Origin: JAIQFF01 sp963725615 | Lineage (GTDB): Bacteria; Acidobacteriota; Terriglobia; Terriglobales; Acidobacteriaceae | Assembly (NCBI GenBank): GCA_963725615.1 | Contig: CAVRZO010000003.1 | Coordinates: 496,001 to 560,000, forward strand | DNA: 64,000 nucleotides | Direction of reading: 5' to 3' | In this document: in pieces, positions 1 to 8,976 of the stretch | Layout: every line of letters begins with the position of its first letter | Position numbering within the stretch: the stretch's first letter is position 1 | Position numbers and translations under genes: made by a program | Notes under the pieces: generated by a model | Databases searched by the model: none | Seen by the model: the letters and a program-made list of their open reading frames with translations, nothing else | What the model was told of the DNA's origin: nothing

Positions 1-1
1 A

Positions 2-3000
2 TACTTGGCCGCGATGGCAGATACCTACGCTCAGGCCGGCGATGATCGAGGCTTGCGTCAATTCTATCTGGACAAAATCGCGCTCTTCCGCAACGCGCCG
101 TTCTCCGGCGATGAACGCAAGACAAGGATCGCCACGCTGCGCCGCGGACTCGTTCCCGCGCTGACTCGCATGAAAGACTATGCGGGCGCGGTTGATCAGT
201 ACATCGAACTCATCAACAATTTTCCCGAAGATGCAGGCCTGGTGACCGAAGCCGCTCTGTATTCTCAGCGTTACCAGCGGCAGCAGCAACTCCTGGATTT
301 CTACAGCAAAACGGTTACACAGTCGCCGCGTGACTATCACTGGCCGATGGTGTTGGCCCAGATCCAAACCAGCCTCGAACAATATCCGGCGGCCATCGAG
401 AGTTACGGCAAGGCGGTTACAGTCCGGCCCGATCGCACGGATTTGCGCGTGGCGCGTGCCGGCCTTGAAGAACGCCTCATGCGCTTCGACGACGCGGCTG
501 CCGACTACGAGCGCGTATATCAACTGGCCTTCAAAGACCCGAAGTGGATGGAAAAGGTCGCGGAGATCCGGGCGCGTCAGGGACGCCCCGACGACGTAGT
601 CGCCGCTCTGAAGATCGCGCTCATCGATGTGGGACCGGACAATGCCGGAAAGTATTTCGACGTCGCGCGTCGTTTGGAATCGTGGGGTCTGCTGACTCAG
701 GCGCGCAGCTTTGCCGAACAGGGAGTCAGCGCCGCCGGAACTGATTTGCTGGTCACGCCCGAGCAGCAATCCGGGGCTAGAGTTTACACGCGCATCATGA
801 CTCGCCTCCGCCAGCAAGAAAAAGCTTACCCCACATTGCAGAACGCTCTGGCGGATGCATCGTCGGTATTGCCCGTCCTTAAGGAACAGGTGGCCCGGCA
901 AGGCATCGCTGCGCTCACGGACAGGGAGTGGCGCGATCGCGCTCAGGAAAACCACGTCCGGAGCGCCCGCGACGGCATGCGCTCAGCTCTGATCGAAATG
1001 GGAGCCGCAGTCTCTACCTACTTCACTCCCGAGGAGAAAGCTGCTTTCGCGAAGTTCGCAGAGACCAGGCGCTCTGGCATGAGCCTGGCGGACGTAGACG
1101 CTTTCGCCGTCCCGCTGGCACAGAGCGCGGGACTCGCCGAGCTTGAGGCTCAGTGGCGTTACGAGCTGATGATGGACAAGAGCAAGGGCGTGAATTCCTC
1201 GCTTCTGCTCTCGCGCATGCAACCCTTCGTCGAATTGCAGCGGCGGCGTTTGAAATTCGCAGAGTTGGGCGCGCAGCTGGAACAGTTTGCGCCCCGGATT
1301 GAGCCTCAGCAGCGCTATGCGGTTTGGGCCGCGGCCCAGCAAGCATACCAGTCTGCCGGCGATCCCGAGGGCGAGCTGCGCGCTTTCGCGGGAATGCCGT
1401 TTGGCACCGGCGGGCGCGACGAGCAGACGCGTCTGTTCCAGCTGTTATTGACTCGCCACCCTGACAAATTGCTGCAGCGCGCCTCCGACTGGAATTCTCC
1501 CGGGCAGGACGCCGCCGACTTCCTCGTGGCTAACGGGGACGCGGCCCAGGCGCACGCTCTGGTTTCGTCGCGTGGCCGCACCCGCACGCCGGTCTGGGCG
1601 AAGTCGTACAACGCGCTCGTCGGACTCTATTTTGCGGAGCGAACACCTGAGGTGAACGGCGCGTTCCTCTCTGCTTTGGGAGATGACGCCATCGCCGAGC
1701 GCCTGGCCAAACCGGTTGACCGGTCGCAGCAGCTCGCCGGAAACGTCTGGTTCTACTATGGCTCGCGCTACGGCGAATACGCCGGCATGAGTAGACAAGG
1801 CAACCCGGAGGACTTTCTCCCCGCGATACTGGAACAAAGTCCCGCAAGCGCGTCCGGCTACCTGACCGTGGCGGACTATTACTTCGACAGCGGCGACAGC
1901 GCCCGCGCTATTGCTGACTACGAGCACACTCTGGAGTTGGCGCCGGGGAGAGCCGATGTGCACGACAGCCTCGCCGTGGCTCATTACAGGCAGGGCGCCC
2001 GCGCAGAAGCCATTGCTGAGTGGAAGCTGGCCTTCTCCACGCTCGCACAACAGGTGAACAACGCACGCGTGCCGGAGAGTTTCTGGGCGGATTTCTCGCG
2101 AACCTGCGAGCGCCTGCGAAGCAGAAAGCTTTTCAACGATCTGAAACCAGATGTGGACGCGCTGCTACGCGCCTACTTCCACCGCAACGGCAACTACCGC
2201 TCCAACGCCCTGCTGCACAGCGCTTATGTTGCGATGCCGGACCTCACGGCAGCCACCAACTGGCTGCTTGATGTGAGTTCAGCTGCGGACGATCCCACCA
2301 CGGTGCTGGCCGATGTCGTGGAGGCTTCGTGGATCCCGCTGGCGCAACGCGCACCTATCTATCAACGCATCCTGCTAGCGAAGCAAGACGCAGTCTCGAA
2401 AGCGGAAGGGCTGCAGAAAGAAGGTGCGGAACAGGTCCTGCGCTCATGGCAGGTAAGATGGATCAAGTACCTGGTCGCGACGAAACAGTACGCGCTGGCC
2501 GGCGGCGCGATGGCCGCGCTTTCCCGGGAAAGCCGCACTGTGGAAGCGGCGGCCATCGTCCCCCTGGAATTGCAGGTCGCAGCGCAGATGGGAGCGTTGG
2601 ATTCCAAACTAGAGACTTATCGCGCGGATCCGCAAACTACCCCGGCCTCGGAACTCCTGCGCGCAGCGGCACGCCAGCTGTTTGACTCCGGAGACAAACA
2701 GTCGGCGCGCAAAGTACTGGAGTTCGTTTTTGCTCGTGAGATTAGCGAGCACAAGCTTGAGGCCGCGAATTTCCTTGGCTTGGCCGAAATTCGTCTTGCG
2801 GCTGGCGATACGCCCGGTGCAGTCGAGTTGCTGCGACGGCTGGTGGTGGTAGTGGGCAATCCCTTCGAGAACGTGGATCCCGCGGCCGCCCTGCTGGAGA
2901 AGACAGGACACAATGCCGAGGCCATCGAATTTCTTGAACAACTCGTACAAGCATTACCCTGGGAGCCGGCGTATCGGCTGCGACTGGCGAGAGCAAGAGT

Positions 3001-3814
3001 CGCAGCGGGCCAGGACGCGGTTTCGGCACAGAACGCTCTTGCAGCGATTGCATCTGGGACGGACGTTTCCTACAGCGTGCGAACCCAATCGGCGCTGGCC
3101 CTGGCCGGCAATCATCGCCAGGTCGAACTCGGAAGCGCGGAATTGAATCTTCTAGCCGGTGGTCCGAGTGCGTTTACCACTTCCGCGGCGGACCAGCCGT
3201 TCTTCTACGATGCCCGGTTGAAAACGGCCCAGACATCCGCTGACGCGCAAGTAAGGGTCCAATTGCTTGAGAACGCTTTGGCAGATGCTCCTGCTCGGGA
3301 CGACGCACGCATCCCGTTGTTCCTGGCAGCGGCTGGCTTGCACTCCGATGAATTCGCCCGCGGCGTGATCGAGCCGCTGCTCCGCCAACAGTTCTTCAGA
3401 TCGGTTACGCCGCCCCTGGCTACTCGTGAAGGCGAAATCATTCGTGAAACTGATAACGATACCGATGAAGGAAACATGCTCGGACAAGTGGACAGTCCCT
3501 TCAAGCTGCCGGTCGCACAGCAGGCGCAGGTAGCAAGAACCCTGGGTGATCTGATGATCAGACTTGATCGTCTGGACGACGGTCTGCGTTACCTGCGGGT
3601 CGCGCAGAAACTGGAAATGGCGCCTGCCCCCCGCAAAGAAATCAGCAGCGCAATCACGGAGGTAAACGCCCGGCTCCGCCGCCAACGGCTGAACGCGACA
3701 CGACAGCCAATCCTGCACGAAGCGCTGGAGCAGGACCGCCTGATTCGTCCCCGATTGCTGGCTCGTTCCGCGCCTCCTGTGAAAGCCTCCACTAAAGGAG
3801 GAACGAAAGAATGA
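2..3814 (+). CDS. large TPR-repeat protein, 5' end outside window
   Basis: Open from the first base of the window, so the true start and any signal peptide lie upstream; the first in-frame start codon, a TTG at 5, is probably internal. About 1270 residues are visible. They are almost entirely helical and Ala/Leu/Arg-rich, with repeated TPR-like helix pairs, for example around 'AIESYGKAVTVRPDRTDL' and 'AIADYEHTLELAPGRADV'. No catalytic motif was seen. TPR arrays are protein-interaction scaffolds. The gene is translationally coupled to the next one through an ATGA overlap at 3811-3814, so it very probably belongs to the envelope operon that follows. The exact role is unknown. Confidence 0.85.
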   Translation, partial: YLAAMADTYAQAGDDRGLRQFYLDKIALFRNAPFSGDERKTRIATLRRGLVPALTRMKDYAGAVDQYIELINNFPEDAGLVTEAALYSQRYQRQQQLLDFYSKTVTQSPRDYHWPMVLAQIQTSLEQYPAAIESYGKAVTVRPDRTDLRVARAGLEERLMRFDDAAADYERVYQLAFKDPKWMEKVAEIRARQGRPDDVVAALKIALIDVGPDNAGKYFDVARRLESWGLLTQARSFAEQGVSAAGTDLLVTPEQQSGARVYTRIMTRLRQQEKAYPTLQNALADASSVLPVLKEQVARQGIAALTDREWRDRAQENHVRSARDGMRSALIEMGAAVSTYFTPEEKAAFAKFAETRRSGMSLADVDAFAVPLAQSAGLAELEAQWRYELMMDKSKGVNSSLLLSRMQPFVELQRRRLKFAELGAQLEQFAPRIEPQQRYAVWAAAQQAYQSAGDPEGELRAFAGMPFGTGGRDEQTRLFQLLLTRHPDKLLQRASDWNSPGQDAADFLVANGDAAQAHALVSSRGRTRTPVWAKSYNALVGLYFAERTPEVNGAFLSALGDDAIAERLAKPVDRSQQLAGNVWFYYGSRYGEYAGMSRQGNPEDFLPAILEQSPASASGYLTVADYYFDSGDSARAIADYEHTLELAPGRADVHDSLAVAHYRQGARAEAIAEWKLAFSTLAQQVNNARVPESFWADFSRTCERLRSRKLFNDLKPDVDALLRAYFHRNGNYRSNALLHSAYVAMPDLTAATNWLLDVSSAADDPTTVLADVVEASWIPLAQRAPIYQRILLAKQDAVSKAEGLQKEGAEQVLRSWQVRWIKYLVATKQYALAGGAMAALSRESRTVEAAAIVPLELQVAAQMGALDSKLETYRADPQTTPASELLRAAARQLFDSGDKQSARKVLEFVFAREISEHKLEAANFLGLAEIRLAAGDTPGAVELLRRLVVVVGNPFENVDPAAALLEKTGHNAEAIEFLEQLVQALPWEPAYRLRLARARVAAGQDAVSAQNALAAIASGTDVSYSVRTQSALALAGNHRQVELGSAELNLLAGGPSAFTTSAADQPFFYDARLKTAQTSADAQVRVQLLENALADAPARDDARIPLFLAAAGLHSDEFARGVIEPLLRQQFFRSVTPPLATREGEIIRETDNDTDEGNMLGQVDSPFKLPVAQQAQVARTLGDLMIRLDRLDDGLRYLRVAQKLEMAPAPRKEISSAITEVNARLRRQRLNATRQPILHEALEQDRLIRPRLLARSAPPVKASTKGGTKE
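3794..3802 (+). promoter_or_regulatory. strong Shine-Dalgarno site
   Basis: AAAGGAGGA lies 8 nt before the ATG at 3811. It fixes that start inside the end of the TPR gene and supports re-initiation at the ATGA overlap. Confidence 0.7.
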
Positions 3815-5520
3815 AAAAAATAGCCACAGTGATTGTCCTCCTCATCGGCGTCATCAGCATGGGTCTGGGGTGGGCCGCGTATCAAACCGCGGCAACGCCC
3901 GAGGTGCCGCTGTCCGGATATGTTCCGTCGGGAGCGCTCCTGTACTTGCAGGCGAAAGATTTCGCCGCCCTGCTTGCAGACTGGAACGGCTCGCCGCAGA
4001 AGCAGGCCTGGCTGGGCAGCAGCAACTACGAGGTCTTTTCCCGCTCCCGGCTGCTCCTGCGCTTGAACGATGCCGGAAGACAATTCGCTGCGGCTGCCGG
4101 TCTTCCCCCCGATATGAACTTCATGTCTCAGGTGGCGGGGAGCGAGAGCGCCCTGGCGCTGTACGATATCGGGAAGCTGCAGTTCATCTACATCACGCGC
4201 TTGCCCTCGGCGAATGCGATGCAGAACCAGCTGTGGCAGACACGTGCAAAGTTCGAAACCCGCAGCGCGGGCGGCTTGACGTTCTATCTGCGACGCGATC
4301 CCGAATCGCAGCGGGAGGTGGAGTTCGCCGTTCACGAGAATTATCTGTTGCTTGCCACCCGGGAAGATTTGATGGCGAGCGCATTGCAGTTGATGGCAGG
4401 AGGCAAGGACCGCACCATTAACGCCGAGCCCTGGTTTGCCCAATCCGTGGCTGCTGCCGGGCCGGTTGGCGACTTGCGCATGGTCCTGAACCTGGAAAAG
4501 ATCGTGCCCAGCCCTTACTTCCGCTCGTATTGGGTGCAACAGAATATTTCTGACACGAAATCGTATGCCGCGGCTGTTTCCGATCTGTTTCGCACCGGCA
4601 AGGAATACCGCGAAGAGCGCGTCCTGCTTAAGAAGACCACCGACGCCGCCTCAACTGCCGAGCACGGCGAAGAAGTGTCTGATCTGGTTCGCCTGGTGCC
4701 GGCAGGAGTAGGCGTCTACGAAGCTCAACTCTGCCCATCGATCGACCCGTGTCTCGATACGCTAAAGACCAAAATCCTGGCCCCGCACTCGGGACCAGTT
4801 CCCCCGGATCAACTCGCACCGCAGACTCAACTGACGTCAGGCGAAACGGGCTCGAGTTCTGATCTGGAGACGCGAATCGACCAGGCTCCGGCATCGCAGA
4901 AGTCTGACGATGACGGGACGGTTGCGCTGAAGAATCTGCTGCAGAAGAGTCAGGTCAATGCAGTGCTTCACATCCAATCCACGGAGCGCGACCCGGCTGG
5001 CGTGTTCGTGAAAATTCACTCAGCGGTGGCGCTGTCCGGAAGCTCCGATTGGGATGAAACCGCCGCCCGCGGTGCGCTGACCAATTTCATTCGGCCGAGT
5101 CTGACCGCCAGCCAGTTAGGCATGGCCTGGAAGCAGACCAGCGGCTACTACGAACTGGACGGGCTGCACCCGCTCCTGGCCGCAGTGCGAGGCAGGTACC
5201 TCATAGTTTCCGACGATCCTGCGCTAATCAGCAGCATGCTGGTGAACGTGAATCGGAAATTCGATCTGAAGCCCGCAGTGTTCGTGGCGGAGTTCGACCA
5301 CAAGCGTGAGCGAGATAACTTTGCCCGCCTGGTCACTATGGTCGATCGCCCGGACATGAATCCGTCCGGCATTCCGGGCAGCGAGCGACAACCTCAATTC
5401 CTTTCGGAAAACATTGTTAGCCTCAGCAATACCCTGGCCGCCGTTTCTTCGGAGAAGATTGTGGTTCGCGATGCTGGCGACAAGGTACTGCAAACGGTCA
5501 CTTATCAATGGTCGCAGTGA
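3811..5520 (+). CDS. membrane-anchored or secreted protein of unknown function (DUF3352/DUF2138-like)
   Basis: The 569 residues start with a Lys-Lys N-terminus and a hydrophobic segment (about residues 4-28) acting as a signal peptide or anchor. The extracytoplasmic part begins with a 'VPSGALLYLQAKD' stretch and has alternating hydrophobic beta-type segments. That opening and the length recall DUF3352 or DUF2138 (YfaA-type) proteins, but I cannot decide between them by eye. No enzymatic motif is visible. The start is supported by a strong Shine-Dalgarno site and by overlap with the preceding stop. The stop overlaps the start of the next gene, so it sits in the middle of a tightly coupled envelope operon. 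Confidence 0.85.
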   Translation: MKKIATVIVLLIGVISMGLGWAAYQTAATPEVPLSGYVPSGALLYLQAKDFAALLADWNGSPQKQAWLGSSNYEVFSRSRLLLRLNDAGRQFAAAAGLPPDMNFMSQVAGSESALALYDIGKLQFIYITRLPSANAMQNQLWQTRAKFETRSAGGLTFYLRRDPESQREVEFAVHENYLLLATREDLMASALQLMAGGKDRTINAEPWFAQSVAAAGPVGDLRMVLNLEKIVPSPYFRSYWVQQNISDTKSYAAAVSDLFRTGKEYREERVLLKKTTDAASTAEHGEEVSDLVRLVPAGVGVYEAQLCPSIDPCLDTLKTKILAPHSGPVPPDQLAPQTQLTSGETGSSSDLETRIDQAPASQKSDDDGTVALKNLLQKSQVNAVLHIQSTERDPAGVFVKIHSAVALSGSSDWDETAARGALTNFIRPSLTASQLGMAWKQTSGYYELDGLHPLLAAVRGRYLIVSDDPALISSMLVNVNRKFDLKPAVFVAEFDHKRERDNFARLVTMVDRPDMNPSGIPGSERQPQFLSENIVSLSNTLAAVSSEKIVVRDAGDKVLQTVTYQWSQ

Positions 5521-6374
5521 AGAAAATCCAGCTACTGCTGATCGGAGTCTTGGCCGTTACTCCCGCGGCCACTCCCCCCGCCGGCGCAGCGTTCCCAGAA
5601 AATACAGTCACTCGAGATTCTCTCTTCGCACAATCTGCTGCCCAAATTCTGCAGCGAGAGTTTACCGGCAGGGAAGTCTCATATCTCCTTCTGGATGTTC
5701 ACACGGGGGCGCTGCTCTCTTCTCGGTGGGACAATGCCGACCAGCCGATTCCCCTGGGTTCGCTGGTGAAACCGTTCATCGCTCTGGCCTACGGCGAACA
5801 GCATCAGTTTCGCTATCCGATTCATGCATGTCGCGGAGACGCAACCGGCTGCTGGCTGCCCCACGGACACGGAGAGATCGGCATCACCGCTGCCGTCGCT
5901 GACTCCTGCAATTCGTATTTTCGAATGCTTACCACGGGCATGACCAGTGCGGACGTCATCCCTTCGGCGGCAAGACTCGGGCTGGACCCACCCGCTCCCG
6001 AATTGTCGGGCCCGGATCTGATCGGGGTAGGGAATCGTTGGCTCATATCGCCTCTGCACATGGCACAGGCCTATCTGGAACTCAATCGGCGTCGCGACCA
6101 GTCTGGAGCGCGCGAAGTGGTAGCTGGAATGGCGCAGTCCGCCAGCCAGGGTACGGGAGCAGAAGTTGATCGAGCATTGAAGCACTCTCGCGCGCTGGTG
6201 AAAACCGGTACCGCAGCCTGCACCCATCCAGACCACGCTCCGGGCGATGGCTTTGTGGTCGCGTTGGTCCCAGCCGAGCGACCGGAGTTGTTGCTGATGG
6301 TCCGCGTGCATGGAGTTCCAGGCGCCAAAGCAGCGCTGACCGCGGGGCGCATGTTGAGCCGGATCGAGGAGTAA
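5508..6374 (+). CDS. secreted minimal penicillin-binding-type transpeptidase domain protein
   Basis: A 288-residue protein with an N-terminal signal sequence and then a compact serine transpeptidase-like fold. All three motifs of the penicillin-binding family are visible: S85-L-V-K88 (SxxK, catalytic Ser/Lys), S133-C-N135 (SxN) and K232-T-G234 (KTG). Context such as 'HGHGEIGITAAVADSCNSY' matches class B PBP active-site neighbourhoods. It is far shorter than normal PBPs (500-700 residues) and lacks the pedestal domain. The start could be the ATG at 5508 or the GTG at 5517, which overlaps the previous stop as GTGA. Its neighbour is a SpoIID-like protein, suggesting a role in peptidoglycan binding or remodelling. 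Whether it is active is unknown. Confidence 0.85.
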   Translation: MVAVKKIQLLLIGVLAVTPAATPPAGAAFPENTVTRDSLFAQSAAQILQREFTGREVSYLLLDVHTGALLSSRWDNADQPIPLGSLVKPFIALAYGEQHQFRYPIHACRGDATGCWLPHGHGEIGITAAVADSCNSYFRMLTTGMTSADVIPSAARLGLDPPAPELSGPDLIGVGNRWLISPLHMAQAYLELNRRRDQSGAREVVAGMAQSASQGTGAEVDRALKHSRALVKTGTAACTHPDHAPGDGFVVALVPAERPELLLMVRVHGVPGAKAALTAGRMLSRIEE

Positions 6375-6380
6375 TCCAGA

Positions 6381-7493
6381 GTGTCGCTAAGAATAAGGTT
6401 GCTCGCGTGCGTGCTGCTTGCGGCTCAAGCGGCCTGCGCTCAGGATGTCCGCATCGGAGTGCTCGGGCTCTTCCGGCCTCACGTGCTCACTCTGAAAGCC
6501 GCGCCCGGGCAGGCGTTGACCCTTCAGACCGAGACCGTTCAGACGAAGCTTCCCCAGGCAGAGAAGAGCTTCGTGCTGGAGCGGAGTTCCGGAAGCGATA
6601 CTGCAGAGATAACAGTTTCCGGCGGCGATCTCATACTCCACACCGGGCAGCAGTCGCTTCGGATATCCGAACTGCACGCGTCCAGCCGCGGCAACGGCGC
6701 GGCCGACTTCGTGCTCGCGATTCCGGGAAAAATCAGCCGCCGATACCACGGTGTGCTTGAGGTCAAAGCCGTTGCCGGCATTCTGGTTCCAGTTGTGCAA
6801 ATGGATCTGGAGACGGCAGTGGCATCGGTAGTTCAAGCCGAGAGTGCGCCCGACACGCCCCTCGAAGCATTGCAGGCTCAGGCCGTGGCGACGCGCTCAT
6901 ACTTCATCGCGTCCCGAGGACGTCATCAAGATTTCGATTTCTGCGACACCACTCATTGTCAGTTTCTCCGCGAGCCGCCGCCTCGCGAAAGCAACGCTTC
7001 CCGCGCCACCGTCGCCACCCGCGGCCTGGTCCTGGCCTATCAGGACCACGCCGTGGCAGCCATGTTCACTCGCAGCTGCGGCGGGCGCACTCGCACTCCG
7101 CAGGAGGTCGGGTTGTCGAGCGACGGCTACCCGTATTTCTCTGCAGTTTGCGACTACTGTCTTCGCCATCCGGCGCACTGGGTCCGTCATCTCGCGCAGG
7201 CCGATGCTACTGATATGAATCTACGCGAACCCGGAGAAGCTTCCCGGCTGAACATCGGTCGCCGCCTCGGCTGGGACGCTGTACCCAGCAATAACTTCAC
7301 CGCCCGCAGCGATGCGAAGGGCGTCGTCCTGGATGGAACCGGCCAGGGCCACGGCATCGGACTTTGCCAGGCCGGGGCCAAAGCCATGGCACAGTCCGGG
7401 GTTAACTTCCGTGAGATTCTCGCGCACTACTATCCGAACACCACGCTGGTGAATCTGCCTTTTGGGTGGAGCAGCGCTTTAGCGCTGCATTGA
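6381..7493 (+). CDS. SpoIID/LytB-domain protein, secreted
   Basis: The 370 residues open with a signal peptide ending near 'AQAACAQD'. The central and C-terminal part matches SpoIID/LytB: 'LETAVASVVQAESAPDTPLE' followed by 'ALQAQAVATRSYF' holds the conserved Glu of the lytic transglycosylase active site, and 'FTRSCGGRT' plus 'GTGQGHGIGLCQAGAKAMA' are further family signatures. SpoIID enzymes cleave denuded glycan strands in peptidoglycan, while LytB-type members stimulate amidases. The start is a GTG 6 nt after the preceding stop. The last residues and stop codon are encoded by a perfect palindrome (7471-7488), so the C-terminus may have been altered by a repeat insertion. Confidence 0.88.
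   Translation: MSLRIRLLACVLLAAQAACAQDVRIGVLGLFRPHVLTLKAAPGQALTLQTETVQTKLPQAEKSFVLERSSGSDTAEITVSGGDLILHTGQQSLRISELHASSRGNGAADFVLAIPGKISRRYHGVLEVKAVAGILVPVVQMDLETAVASVVQAESAPDTPLEALQAQAVATRSYFIASRGRHQDFDFCDTTHCQFLREPPPRESNASRATVATRGLVLAYQDHAVAAMFTRSCGGRTRTPQEVGLSSDGYPYFSAVCDYCLRHPAHWVRHLAQADATDMNLREPGEASRLNIGRRLGWDAVPSNNFTARSDAKGVVLDGTGQGHGIGLCQAGAKAMAQSGVNFREILAHYYPNTTLVNLPFGWSSALALH
7471..7488. repeat. perfect REP-like palindrome across the SpoIID-gene 3' end
   Basis: GCAGCGCT-TT-AGCGCTGC is an 8-bp perfect stem ending 2 nt before the TGA stop. Its 'GCTTTAGC' core resembles the palindromes in the RAYT/REP cluster near 50.4 kb. It could also stall transcription, but no T-run follows. Confidence 0.6.
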
Positions 7494-7620
7494 AGGCAGA
7501 GTCTGGGCACGGCTTCAGCCGCTGAGGTACTGAACTTCCTAACCCTATGGTAAGGTGATCGAGATCAGGCCCGACGCGATTTGTTTTTTGCACTCGACAA
7601 CGACTCCCTTAGGCTGATTC
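7494..7620. other. short intergenic spacer before the permease gene
   Basis: It contains a partial REP-like stretch ('GGCACGGCTTCAGCCGCTG', 7514-7532) and otherwise no recognisable promoter or RNA element. Confidence 0.3.
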
Positions 7621-8976
7621 TTGGACCCCGTCAAACCTCGGCAACTGCTCGGAGTGTTCGACGCCACCATGATCGTCATGGGCGGCATTGTCGGCTCCGG
7701 CATTTTCATCAACCCCTACGTGGTTGCGCTGCGCGTGCACACTCCATTCCTGATTCTGGGAGTGTGGCTTCTCGGCGGAGGACTGGCATTGCTCGGCGCG
7801 TTCATCTGGGCCGAACTTGCATCTCGTTTGCCGGGCGCGGGCGGACAGTATCTTTATCTGCGCGAGGCCTACCATCCTTCGGTCGCATTCATCTACGGAT
7901 GGGTCCTCCTCCTGGTGACCCAGACCGGCGGGATGGCGGCGGTCGCGGTCACATTCAGCCGCTACTATCGCGAGATTACCGGCCTCTCCGCCAGCGATGG
8001 GCTGATCGCGGCCGTGACCCTGCTGGGTTTGACGGCGATCAATTGCTTCGGCGTCCGTGCCGGCAGCAACGTGCAGAGCGCTCTCATGCTGCTCAAGGCC
8101 GCGGCTATCGCTGCCATGGTCGTGGCAGGAATTCTATGGGGCGGCGGAACAGTGCGGGCCTTGCCCTTGCTCGACCGGCCTGTTTCTTTAGGACTTGGAA
8201 GCGCGATCGGCGCCGCCATGATTCCGGTTGCCTTCGCCTACGGCGGATGGCAGACCGCGAGTTTCGTGGCCGGCGAGATGCGCGATCCCCGGCGCGATCT
8301 CTCCCGCGGGCTGGTGATCGGCGTGATCGGGGTCGTCGTGCTTTATCTCGCGGTCAATTTCGTTTGCTTGCGCGTGCTCGGTCCCGACGGACTGGCCGCC
8401 ACCCGCATTCCCGCGTCGGCGGTGATGCGCGCCGCCCTGGGTGAGCGAGGCGCCCAGTGGATTGCGTTCGGCATCGCTATTTCCACGCTGGGGTTTCTGA
8501 GCCAGGGAATTCTGACCGCTCCGCGCGTCTACTACGCCATGGCGCGCGACGGTCTTTTCTTCAAGAGTGTGGGCTGGCTTTCTCCCCGCAGCGGAGTCCC
8601 GGTGGTGGCCATCGTACTGCAAGGCGTGACCGCGACCGTCATTGCGCTCTCTGGACGCTACGAGCAGATATTAAACTACGTCATCTCCGTCGATTTCATT
8701 TCCTTCGGCCTGACCGCAGCATCCCTGTTCGTCTTCCGGCGGCAAAAAGTGGATGCACCTCAATCGCTGTATCTCACACCGGGTCACCCCTACACCACAG
8801 CCCTCTTTGTGTCGTCCTGCGCTGCCATCGTAATCACCACCACGACGACCTTCCCCGCCAACTCTGCCATCGGACTGATTATTCTGCTGGCCGGCATCCC
8901 GGTATATTTGTATTGGAGCCGCGCCAAGCGGAGAAGTGCGCTGCCACCGGCCCCGAATCCGAATCCTGATCTATGA
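7621..8976 (+). CDS. APC-superfamily amino-acid permease
   Basis: The 451 residues have about 12 hydrophobic segments. The first carries the APC signature 'GIVGSGIF' (TM1 unwound substrate-binding region), and 'LPGAGGQYLYLREAY' follows TM2-3 as in the LAT/SteT-like exchanger group. It imports or exchanges amino acids across the inner membrane. The TTG at 7621 is chosen because the next in-frame ATG (7669) would cut into TM1. The stop overlaps the start of the following aminotransferase as ATGA. Uptake and transamination of one amino acid are therefore probably coupled, but the substrate cannot be read from the sequence. Confidence 0.88.
   Translation: MDPVKPRQLLGVFDATMIVMGGIVGSGIFINPYVVALRVHTPFLILGVWLLGGGLALLGAFIWAELASRLPGAGGQYLYLREAYHPSVAFIYGWVLLLVTQTGGMAAVAVTFSRYYREITGLSASDGLIAAVTLLGLTAINCFGVRAGSNVQSALMLLKAAAIAAMVVAGILWGGGTVRALPLLDRPVSLGLGSAIGAAMIPVAFAYGGWQTASFVAGEMRDPRRDLSRGLVIGVIGVVVLYLAVNFVCLRVLGPDGLAATRIPASAVMRAALGERGAQWIAFGIAISTLGFLSQGILTAPRVYYAMARDGLFFKSVGWLSPRSGVPVVAIVLQGVTATVIALSGRYEQILNYVISVDFISFGLTAASLFVFRRQKVDAPQSLYLTPGHPYTTALFVSSCAAIVITTTTTFPANSAIGLIILLAGIPVYLYWSRAKRRSALPPAPNPNPDL

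Noticed and set aside
3589..4539. Long minus-strand frame overlapping the TPR and DUF genes
   Set aside because: It lies antisense to two well-supported genes, with no Shine-Dalgarno site or recognisable domain; typical shadow frame in GC-rich DNA.
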